41,501 bases of DNA from Paeniroseomonas aquatica (lineage in GTDB: Bacteria; Pseudomonadota; Alphaproteobacteria; Acetobacterales; Acetobacteraceae). Below the pieces are notes generated by a model that searched no databases, was not told the DNA's origin, and worked only from the letters and a program-made list of their open reading frames with translations. The translations under genes were made by a program, and so were the position numbers. The number at the start of each line of letters is the position of its first letter. The first letter of the stretch is position 1. Location: the NCBI RefSeq assembly GCF_030409335.1, contig NZ_JAUFPN010000172.1, positions 1 to 41,501 on the forward strand. The letters run 5' to 3'. Positions 30,522 to 37,726 of the stretch are shown here, piece by piece.

Positions 30522-33500
30522 GGCTGGTCTCCCGGGGCCGCGGCCAGCTCGGTGAAGAGGGCGACCCCGAAAACCTGGGTGACCTGCTCGCCGCCATCGG
30601 CCGCCAGCGGCAGCAGCAGCCGCTCGAACAGCACCGGCTGGCCGCTGTCGAGGGCGAAGCGGGCGTAGTCGTAGTAGGCGCCGCGGCCGGTCACGCAGCG
30701 CTGGTAGGCGGCGCCATCGGCCTCGCCGAAGACCGAGGCGAGGGCGTCGTCCGCCGGCTGGCCGGTGCCGACGATCGCGCCGGCGAGGGGGCGGCCCAGG
30801 CGTTCCTCCAGCGCGCGGCCGGCGGTGCGGAAGCGGAAGCGCCCGTCCTCGAGCACGTCGAGCAGATAGGCGTTGTCCGGCACTTCCGCCGGCAGGTCCG
30901 CACCCGCCATGGCGGCAGGGGGCGGCAGGGCGCCGCCGCCGCGCAGCGCCAGCCAGCGCAGGTAGGTCTGCCGCAGCGCCGGGCGCCGCAGCCGGCCGAT
31001 CAGCCGGTCGCCCGCCGGGCCGTTGCCGGGCGCCGCGGCGCGCTGCGGGGTGCGGCCGAGCCCGGCCAGGATTGCCCGGGCCAGCGCCGCCTCGGTGAAG
31101 GGCTTCGACAGCACGGGCGTGTCGCCCAGCAAGGCGCCGTGGCCGTAGCCGGTGATGAACAGCACCGGCAGGGCGGGCCGCTCGGCGCGCAGCCGGGTGG
31201 CGAGAATATGCCCATGCGCCCCGGGCATCACGATATCGGTGACCAGCATGTCGACGGCGTCTCCTGTGTGGGCCAGTACCTCGGCGGCTTCGGCACTCGC
31301 GGCTTCGATCACGCGGTAGCCGAGTTCGCGCAGGAAGCCGCCGGTGACCGGCCGCACCCCGTCGTCGTCGTCGACCACCAGCAGGGTGGCATTGCCGTGC
31401 AGGGAGGGATCGGCGACCGCCTCCCCGGGGTCATGCGCCCGGTCCGGCACCTCGCCGGACAGGACGTCGGCGCGCGGCAGGAAGAGCTCGACCGTGGTGC
31501 CCTCCCCGGGCGCGCTGCGCAGCCGGAGCGCGCCGCCCGACTGCGCCGCGAAGCCATGCGCCGAGGCCAGGCCGAGCCCGGTCCCCTTGCCCGGCGGCTT
31601 GGTGGTGAAGAAGGGCTCCGCCGCCCGGCGCAGCGTCTCGGCGTCCATGCCGATGCCGGTATCCGTCACCGCGATCAGCACATGGCCCCGGTTCGCGGCC
31701 AGCCCCGCCGGCAGGTCCGCCACCGCGACCTGGCGCACGCCGAAGGTCAGCCGGCCGCCCGAGGGCATGGCGTCGCGCGCGTTGGCCGCGAGGTTCAGCA
31801 GCGCCGTCTCCAGCCGGACCGGGTCGGTGATGACGGGCCAGGGCTCCGCCTCCACCTCGAAGCTGCAGCGCACGCGCGAGCCGGCGGTCTGGCAGATCAG
31901 CTCCTCGGCCTCCCGCAGCAGCATGCCCGGGTCGACGCGGCGCGGCCGCAGCTCCTCCTTCCGGGCGAAGGCCATCAGCTGGGCGATGAGCCGCCGGCCG
32001 CGCTCGGAGGCGTCGAGGCCGTGGCGGACCAGGTCGCGCGCCGCCGGATTGTCCCCGATCCGCCGCTCGAGCAGCCGGTAGCCGCCCTGGATGGCGGCGA
32101 GGATGTTGTTGAAGTCGTGCGCCACGCCGCCGGTGAGCTGGCCGAGCGCCTCCAGCTTCTGCGACTGCAGCAGGCTGTTCTGGATGGACTCGCGCCGCTG
32201 CATCTCGGCGGTCAGCTCGGCCGCGGCCTGGGCGAGGGCGCGGGTGCGTTCGGCGATGCGCTCCTCCAGCCGGTCGCGGTCCTCGCGCAGGGCTGCCTCG
32301 GCGCGCTTCTGCTGGTCGATGTCGAAGACGACGCCGCGCAGCGCGACCGCGGCGCCGTCCGGCCCGATCTCCACCCGGCCGACGTTGCGGCGCCAGGCCA
32401 GCGCCCCGGGCAGCCCGACCCGGTATTCCACCGCGTAGTCCGAGCGCGCCGCCAGGGCATCGGCGATCGCCGCTTCCCATCGCGGCAGGTCCGCGGGGAA
32501 GATCGCCGCGGTCAGCGCATCCCAGTCGAGCGGCATCGCCGGCGGCAGGCCATAGAGGCTGCGGCAGCGTGGCGTGGCGTCCAGCACCCCGGTCCGCAGG
32601 TTCCAGCTCCAGCCGCCGAGCTCGGCCGCCTCCACCGCCAGGCGCAGCTGGTCCTCCGCCTCGGTCCGGGCGATCTCGGCCGCGCGCCAGTCGTGCACGT
32701 CCGTGCAGGTGCCGATCCAGCGCAGGATCTGGCCCGCGGCATCCCGCTCCGCCACGCAGCGCACCAGGAACCAGCGCCAGGCGCCGTCCCGCCGGCGGAT
32801 CCGCACCTCGATCGCATGCGGCGCGCCGGTGGCGATCGAGTGCTGCCAGGCGGCGGCGACGCGCCGGATGTCGTCCGGATGCACCACCGCGGTCCAGGCA
32901 TGGCCGGCCAGCGCCTCGGCCGGCAGGCCGACGTAGTCCTGGAAGACGGTATTGGTGAAGATGTTGCTGCCGCCCCCGGCGTCGGTCACGAAGACGAAGG
33001 CCGGCAGGGCATCGGCCAGGCCGCGGAACCGCGCCTCGCTCTCGGCCAGGGCGCATTGCGCCTGCCATCGCTCGGAGATCTCGAGGAAGGAGACGCCGAA
33101 GCGGCGACCCCCCAGCGGGAAGGCATGCACCTCGAAGCGCCGGCCGAGCGCGGCCACCGGCATCTCGAAATGCAGCGCCGTGCCGTTCCGGACGACCGCG
33201 TCATAGGCCTCGATCCAGGCCGGCTCGATGTCCGGGATGACCTCGGTCATCCGCCGGCCGAGCGCGGCGGCGGCGGGGATGCCGGTCATCCGCTCCCAGC
33301 CGTCGCCGTTGATCTCGAGATAGCGGATGTCCACCGCCCGGCCCGCGGCATCCTCGACCAGCTCGCAGAGCACGACGCCCTCGTGCAGGTTCTCCAGCAG
33401 CCCGCGCCAGCGCGCCTCGCCCTCCGCCCGCGCCGCCAGCGCCTGCCGGTCGGCGGTGACGTCGCGGATGACGCAGGCGAGGCCGACCGGCCGGCCGGCC

Positions 33501-36136
33501 GGGTCCCGTAGCGCCGAGGCGAGGTGCCGGGTTTCGATCACGGCCCCGGTCCCGGCCTGGACCAGGCGCATGTCGCCCTCCCAGACCCCCGCCTCGAGCA
33601 GGCGGGGGATCGCCACCGTCCGCAGCAGGGCCTGCGAGGCCGGGGCCAGGTGATCGGCGAGGACCAGGCTGCCGGCCGCGGTCCCCGGCGCGACCCCGAG
33701 CATCCGCCGCCCCGCCGGATTGAGGTAGGTGAGCCGGCCCTCCAGCGTCGCCAGGCCGATGAGGTCCGGGCTGCCCTCCGCCAGCTGCAGCAGGTCGCGC
33801 CGGGTCTGCTCCTGGGTGTACCGGTCGGTGACGTTGAAGCTGATGCCGCGGATCTGCGTCGGCGCGCCGTCGCCGCCCGCCGAGGCCTCGCCCCGCGCCC
33901 GGATCCAGCGCAGCCCGCCATCCGGCAGCACCACCCGGAAGGTGGCGTCGAAGCCGCCGCCGGCCTCGGCCAGCCGCCGGTGGCCGGCGGCGAAGGCCGC
34001 CCGGTCGTCCGGATGGACCCGGGCGAGCAGGGTCGGGAAGTCGCAGCGGGCTTCGGGCGGCAGGCCCCAGAGGCTGCGGAAGGCGTCGGAGACGCGGGCC
34101 TCGCCCCCCGCCCCCGTCCCCGGCGCCTCGACCTCGAAGATCGCCAGCCCGCCCGCCTCGGCGCCGCGGCGCAGCAGGCCTTCGCTCTCGGTCAGCGCGC
34201 TCTCCAGCGCCTTGCGGTCGGTGATGTCGAGGTCGATGCCGACGACCCGCAGCGGCTGTCCCGCCGCGTCCCGCAGCACGGTGCCGCGGGCCAGTACCCA
34301 GCGCCGCGAGCCATCCGCGCGCCGCATGCGGAATTCGGCCTCGTAGGCCGCATCCTCGCCCGCCAGGGCGCGGCCCAGCGCGGCCTCGACCCGGGGCAGG
34401 TCGGCCGGGTCGACCAGCGCGCGGAAGCGGTCGACGTTGCCGCCGAAGCCGCCCGGCGGCAGGCCGCAGGCGGCCTCCAGCCCATCCGACCACTCGACCC
34501 GGCCGCTGCGCAGGTCCCAGTCCCAGAAGAACATCCGCGCCGCGCCGATGGCGAGGCGCAGCTGCTCGTTCACCCCGGCAAGCCGCACCTCGGCCCGGCG
34601 GCGCTCGGTCAGGTCGACGACATAGCCGGCGGCCTGGCCGGTGGCGCGGTCGACCAGCGCGAAGGCGACCAGCACCGGCACCCGGGTGCCGTCGGCGTGC
34701 AGGAACTCCTTCTCGTAGGGGGCGCAGCGGCCATGGGCGACGGCCTCGGCGATCGCCGCCTCGTCGCGCGGCAGCCATTCCGGCGGGGTCAGTTCGTCCC
34801 AGCGCACCTCGCCCCGGGCGAGGGCGAGGCGGCTCAGGCCGAGCAGGCCGAGGAAGGCGTCGTTGGCCTGGCGCACGCGGCCGCCGGTATCCGAGAAGAC
34901 CATGCCGATGGGGCAGGCCCGCAGCAGGCCGCGCAGCTCCGCCTCGCGCATCGCGAGGTCGCTGCCGCTCCGGTCGGGGGTCCCGGCCTGGGCGGCCGCC
35001 CCCGGCAGGGCCGGTGGGGCGGACGCCGCCGCGGAGGCGGGGCCCGCGGCCCGGGCGCGCCCGAGGCGGCCCGCCGCCCACCAGCCGAGCAGGGCGGTCA
35101 GCGTGCCGGCGACCAGGCCCAGGACCAGGATGCGGTCCCGCAACGCCCTGGCCGGCGCCAGAACGGCGGCGGCGTCCTGGCGCACCACGACGCTCCAGCC
35201 GAGGCCCGGGAAGTCGCGGTAGCCCTGCGTCCTCGCCCGGCCGACCACCGGGTCCGCCTCCGTCCCGGCCTCCGCCGCGTCGCCGAGGCCCGGTGGCGGA
35301 GCCGGCCCCTGGACCGGCCAGCCGTTGGGCCCGAGCAGGACCGTCGCGTGGCGGTCGAGGATGAACCCATGCACCCCCGGCATGCGCAGGCGCATCCCGT
35401 CGAGGATGCCGCGCTTCAGCTCTGCCATCCGGTCGAGGGACATCCAGGCGACGACGACGCCGGCCCGGGCCGCATCCGCCTCGCGCACCGGCGCGGTGAA
35501 AGCCTCGCGCACCGGCGCGGTGAAAGCCTCGCGCACCGGCGCGGCGAAGGCGACGAACCGCGTCGGCAGGTCCGGCCCGGGGTCGGCCACCTCGGCGATC
35601 TGCGCCACCGCATGCGCCTCGCCCGCATAGGGCCCGAGGCGCCCGGCAAGGACGTAGTCCTGCTGCGACAGGTCGAGGCCTTCCGGCAGCCCGCCGCTGC
35701 TGGCGACGAGGCCGCCCTCCGGGGCGACGAGGCCGAATTCGGCGAAGGCCGGGAAGGTCTCCGGCAGGCGGCCCAGCCATGCGCGGCGCGCCGCCGCCGG
35801 GGCTGGGGGATCGCGGAGCGGGTCGAGCGCGGCGATGGCCTGGATGTCGCGCCAGCGCTGGAAGAGTTCCCGGTCGAGCGCCGCCGCCAGGCTGCGGGCG
35901 ACCTCGGTCAGGTGGGCGCCGGACTGGAGCCGCAGGGCAGCGGTCGCGTCGCGCTGGGCCAGCAGGGCGGCCATGGCGCCGGTCGCCAGGACGCAGGCGC
36001 CGAGCAGCATCGCCAGGCGCAGGCGCGGCCGATCGATCCCGGGACGCGAACTTCCGGAGGAGGCTGCATCATCATCGGTTTTTAGTTGTTTTAACGCAAC
36101 GAAACCGGCGCCATCCCGCCTGCCCGCCTCTGTCAT
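30518..36136 (-). CDS. Giant hybrid histidine kinase: periplasmic sensor, multiple PAS, HisKA, HATPase, receiver, C-terminal PAS
   Basis: 1872 residues, one of the largest genes in the window. A membrane helix at about 43-62 (MLLGACVLATGAMAALLAQR) and a second at about 333-353 (ILVLGLVAGTLTALLGWWAA) enclose a periplasmic, probably double-Cache, sensor. From about 392 to 1290 I count seven PAS/PAC units, each ending in motifs such as VVDLTERRRAE, GIDLDITDRKALE, SFNVTDR or VIRDVTADRQA. A coiled coil leads to HisKA with His1340 in LTGGVAHDFNNILAAIQGGY, then the HATPase (NLAANARDAMPSGG, VTDTGIGMD, PPGKGTGLGLASAHG). A receiver at about 1583-1698 has Asp1634 (LVTDIVMPGAHG). The last about 130 residues look like a PAS_5 domain (YLLDVLEDGRFRFRTAGRAL). 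ATG 36136 lacks a strong ribosome site; Met43 (36010) is an alternative. pyp overlaps its stop by 4 nt. Confidence 0.93.
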   Translation of the reverse strand: MTEAGRRDGAGFVALKQLKTDDDAASSGSSRPGIDRPRLRLAMLLGACVLATGAMAALLAQRDATAALRLQSGAHLTEVARSLAAALDRELFQRWRDIQAIAALDPLRDPPAPAAARRAWLGRLPETFPAFAEFGLVAPEGGLVASSGGLPEGLDLSQQDYVLAGRLGPYAGEAHAVAQIAEVADPGPDLPTRFVAFAAPVREAFTAPVREAFTAPVREADAARAGVVVAWMSLDRMAELKRGILDGMRLRMPGVHGFILDRHATVLLGPNGWPVQGPAPPPGLGDAAEAGTEADPVVGRARTQGYRDFPGLGWSVVVRQDAAAVLAPARALRDRILVLGLVAGTLTALLGWWAAGRLGRARAAGPASAAASAPPALPGAAAQAGTPDRSGSDLAMREAELRGLLRACPIGMVFSDTGGRVRQANDAFLGLLGLSRLALARGEVRWDELTPPEWLPRDEAAIAEAVAHGRCAPYEKEFLHADGTRVPVLVAFALVDRATGQAAGYVVDLTERRRAEVRLAGVNEQLRLAIGAARMFFWDWDLRSGRVEWSDGLEAACGLPPGGFGGNVDRFRALVDPADLPRVEAALGRALAGEDAAYEAEFRMRRADGSRRWVLARGTVLRDAAGQPLRVVGIDLDITDRKALESALTESEGLLRRGAEAGGLAIFEVEAPGTGAGGEARVSDAFRSLWGLPPEARCDFPTLLARVHPDDRAAFAAGHRRLAEAGGGFDATFRVVLPDGGLRWIRARGEASAGGDGAPTQIRGISFNVTDRYTQEQTRRDLLQLAEGSPDLIGLATLEGRLTYLNPAGRRMLGVAPGTAAGSLVLADHLAPASQALLRTVAIPRLLEAGVWEGDMRLVQAGTGAVIETRHLASALRDPAGRPVGLACVIRDVTADRQALAARAEGEARWRGLLENLHEGVVLCELVEDAAGRAVDIRYLEINGDGWERMTGIPAAAALGRRMTEVIPDIEPAWIEAYDAVVRNGTALHFEMPVAALGRRFEVHAFPLGGRRFGVSFLEISERWQAQCALAESEARFRGLADALPAFVFVTDAGGGSNIFTNTVFQDYVGLPAEALAGHAWTAVVHPDDIRRVAAAWQHSIATGAPHAIEVRIRRRDGAWRWFLVRCVAERDAAGQILRWIGTCTDVHDWRAAEIARTEAEDQLRLAVEAAELGGWSWNLRTGVLDATPRCRSLYGLPPAMPLDWDALTAAIFPADLPRWEAAIADALAARSDYAVEYRVGLPGALAWRRNVGRVEIGPDGAAVALRGVVFDIDQQKRAEAALREDRDRLEERIAERTRALAQAAAELTAEMQRRESIQNSLLQSQKLEALGQLTGGVAHDFNNILAAIQGGYRLLERRIGDNPAARDLVRHGLDASERGRRLIAQLMAFARKEELRPRRVDPGMLLREAEELICQTAGSRVRCSFEVEAEPWPVITDPVRLETALLNLAANARDAMPSGGRLTFGVRQVAVADLPAGLAANRGHVLIAVTDTGIGMDAETLRRAAEPFFTTKPPGKGTGLGLASAHGFAAQSGGALRLRSAPGEGTTVELFLPRADVLSGEVPDRAHDPGEAVADPSLHGNATLLVVDDDDGVRPVTGGFLRELGYRVIEAASAEAAEVLAHTGDAVDMLVTDIVMPGAHGHILATRLRAERPALPVLFITGYGHGALLGDTPVLSKPFTEAALARAILAGLGRTPQRAAAPGNGPAGDRLIGRLRRPALRQTYLRWLALRGGGALPPPAAMAGADLPAEVPDNAYLLDVLEDGRFRFRTAGRALEERLGRPLAGAIVGTGQPADDALASVFGEADGAAYQRCVTGRGAYYDYARFALDSGQPVLFERLLLPLAADGGEQVTQVFGVALFTELAAAPGDQP
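35478..35549. repeat. Three tandem 24-bp units inside the sensor domain of the hybrid kinase
   Basis: Units at 35478-35501, 35502-35525 and 35526-35549. The first two are identical and the third differs at its end (GCGAAG instead of GTGAAA). In the kinase they encode a repeated AFTAPVRE octapeptide near residues 196-220. Length is a multiple of three, so the frame is kept; copy number could vary among strains by slippage. Confidence 0.95.
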
Positions 36137-36483
36137 CGCCGCGACGACCCTCGCTGCCGGTCACGCCACCCACAGCAATCGCTGTCGGATGCCTGGCCAG
36201 TTGGGTCAGCCGTGCTGCATCCGTGCAATAAAATTCGGCGTCATGAGCCTGCGATGTGCCGGTGAGATAGATGCGGCGCGGAGGAATGGGGTGGGGATGG
36301 TGCCCAGGCGCGACACCCAGTGGCCCTTCCGGGCCGATGCAGGCTGGCACAGCAGGAGTGAAGTCTCGCCTCGTAAGCTTGCTCTCGGATGTCGTCGCGG
36401 GACAGGTCGATTCAGGCTGGCGCGCTCCAGATGTGGGCGATGCTCCACAACGGAGCCCCTACTCGTATGAAGCGCAGCGGTAA
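36137..36483. other. Non-coding stretch upstream of the hybrid kinase
   Basis: About 350 bp with no convincing gene on either strand: all open frames are short, with mixed codon use and no recognisable motif. It should contain the promoter of the minus-strand kinase-pyp operon. Base composition is less GC-rich than the flanks. Together with the integrase relic that follows, it looks like the scar of a former insertion. No tRNA or clear attachment-site repeat is visible. Confidence 0.5.
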
Positions 36484-36618
36484 GACCCTGGACGTGAAAC
36501 CCTCGACGCGCTGAAGCCACGCACGATGCCTTATCGAGTACACGATGGTGGCGGGCTGTTGGTCGCGGTCCGCGCTTGAGGGGCCAAGGTGTGGCTCTGC
36601 CGGCTGACGGGCGGCGCC
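36484..36618 (+). mobile_element. Relic of a P4-type integrase N-terminus
   Basis: The plus strand reads DPGRETLDALKPRTMPYRVH, then DGGGLLVAVRA, a stop, then GAKVWLCRLTGGA. This is the arm-type DNA-binding (DUF4102) N-terminus of P4-like tyrosine integrases, where a region of the form LKPR-KPY-L-DGGGLYLLV-P-GAKLW is conserved. There is an in-frame stop (36577-36579), no start codon in place and no catalytic domain, so only a fragment of about 45 codons survives. Confidence 0.68.
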
Positions 36619-36752
36619 TGTTGCAGGACGCCGGGGCGCCGCCCGCAGCCCTGAGGCACAGCTCACTCTGCGAGCCGCTTCAATGATGCAGCTTGCCCGA
36701 TGTCTTCGCCGCATGGGCCGCGATCGCATCCATCAGCGGCGGCGACAGGCAG

Positions 36753-37481
36753 TCATGGGGCTCCAGCCCGACTGGTCCGCCGCGCGCCGGGCTCGAAGGT
36801 CCAGGGCCGGTCGGCGACCAGCCGAAGGCCGAACTTCCGCAGCGCGCGACGCATTGCCGCAGCGTCGAGCACCGGGATGCGCGCGACGAACAGCAGGTCG
36901 GACAGCCACGGCGTCCCGGTCGCCTGGTCGAACAGCAGCAGGTCGTGGTCGGTATGCGCCGGCGGCTGCGCCACGACCTCCGGCACGCGCCCGCCCAGGT
37001 CGAGCGACAGGCGATCCTCCACCAGCCGGGCCGGCGCCAGGGGCGCGCTGCCGGCGGCGGCTTCGCCCATCTCGCGCATCAGCATGGCGCGGTAGAAGGC
37101 GTCGCGCCGCGCCAGGGCTTCGGTCAGCCGGACATGGCCGATGACCTCCGGCTGCAGGTCGGCAAAGGCCGCGGCCCCCATCGCATGATCCGGATGGACA
37201 TGGGTGAGGATCAGGTGGCGGACGGGCAACGGCGTCGTCGCGGCGATCGCCTGCTGCAGCCGCATCCCACGCGCATGGCTCCCGCCGGGGTCGATCACCG
37301 CGACCGCCCGGGTCCTGGCGATGAAGCCGGTATTGGCGATGGCATCGAGGTTGGCGGCGGAGGTATCCGCCTGCACCCCAGGCAGCACGAAGATCCCTGG
37401 CGCTACCCTGACCTTGTCGCCCGGCCCATCCCATGGCCCGGCCGCCGCCAGCAGCGTCAGGCCTGCCACGGCACGCAGCAC
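36753..37481 (-). CDS. Metallo-beta-lactamase-fold protein of the quinoprotein-associated type, damaged at both ends
   Basis: 242 residues from the only available start, GTG 37481. The zinc motif is HLILTHVHPDHAMGAAAF (H-x-H-x-D-H), with later ligand regions GHVRLTEALARRDAFY and the Asp in WLSDLLFVARIPVLD, resembling the exported 'quinoprotein relay system zinc metallohydrolase' group often found with PQQ genes. Two defects are visible. The sequence upstream of the GTG still encodes a twin-arginine signal (HAARRAVLRAVAGL), but the nearest ATG (37498) is one base out of frame. After IPVLD the expected C-terminus with the last zinc-ligand His (PGHG) is replaced by unrelated sequence. An adjacent frame (to about 36680) ends in SPPLMDAIAAHAAKTSGKLH, perhaps the tail of another lost gene. 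Probably a pseudogene; it lies 43 bp after pqqA. Confidence 0.7.
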   Translation of the reverse strand: MLRAVAGLTLLAAAGPWDGPGDKVRVAPGIFVLPGVQADTSAANLDAIANTGFIARTRAVAVIDPGGSHARGMRLQQAIAATTPLPVRHLILTHVHPDHAMGAAAFADLQPEVIGHVRLTEALARRDAFYRAMLMREMGEAAAGSAPLAPARLVEDRLSLDLGGRVPEVVAQPPAHTDHDLLLFDQATGTPWLSDLLFVARIPVLDAAAMRRALRKFGLRLVADRPWTFEPGARRTSRAGAP

Positions 37482-37524
37482 CGCGCGGCGGGCGGCATGG
37501 CCGCTGCCCGCCGCGCGATGCGGT

Positions 37525-37602
37525 TCAGACCGTCGCGCTGGCGGAGCTGTTGATTTCGAGGCCGAGGCAGACCTCGACGCAGAGCGGCTTCTTCCAGGCC
37601 AT
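37525..37602 (-). CDS. pqqA: PqqA-like PQQ precursor peptide lacking the cross-linking Tyr
   Basis: 25 residues, too short for usual gene calling. AAGGGAG stands seven bases before the ATG at 37602. The peptide begins MAWKKPLCVEVCLGLEIN and ends SASATV, the pattern of PqqA (MAWxKP...G-x-E-[IV]-x-x-Y). Glu16, one of the two residues joined to make pyrroloquinoline quinone, is present, but position 20, which should be Tyr, is Ser (codon TCC; TAC would need one change). pqqB-E are not in the window. Either this copy is dead or it has another use. The damaged metallohydrolase gene follows on the same strand. Confidence 0.8.
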   Translation of the reverse strand: MAWKKPLCVEVCLGLEINSSASATV

Positions 37603-37726
37603 TGTCGACTCCCTTGCAGGGCGGACGGGATGTCGCGCCCCGGCCCGGCGGCAAGAATTCAATCCGCTATCAACCGCGTCAATGCCGACGCCGTTGCTCA
37701 CGGCAATCGTGACGTCGCCGATTCGG

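Noticed and set aside
31139-33511. Very long plus-strand open frames opposite the hybrid kinase, also 33524-36085
   Set aside because: Low-complexity Arg/Gly/Ala translation without motifs; they are shadows of the kinase gene.
35478-35549. CRISPR-like repeats
   Set aside because: The units are directly adjacent with no spacers and keep the reading frame of the kinase.
36137-36752. tRNA gene as attachment site for the integrase relic
   Set aside because: No cloverleaf, T-loop GTTCGA-type sequence or direct repeat could be found by eye.
36753-37481. Assignment of the metallo-beta-lactamase-fold gene as pqqB
   Set aside because: The Cys-rich and other PqqB-specific motifs are absent; the HVHPDH motif and signal peptide fit the quinoprotein-associated hydrolase group.
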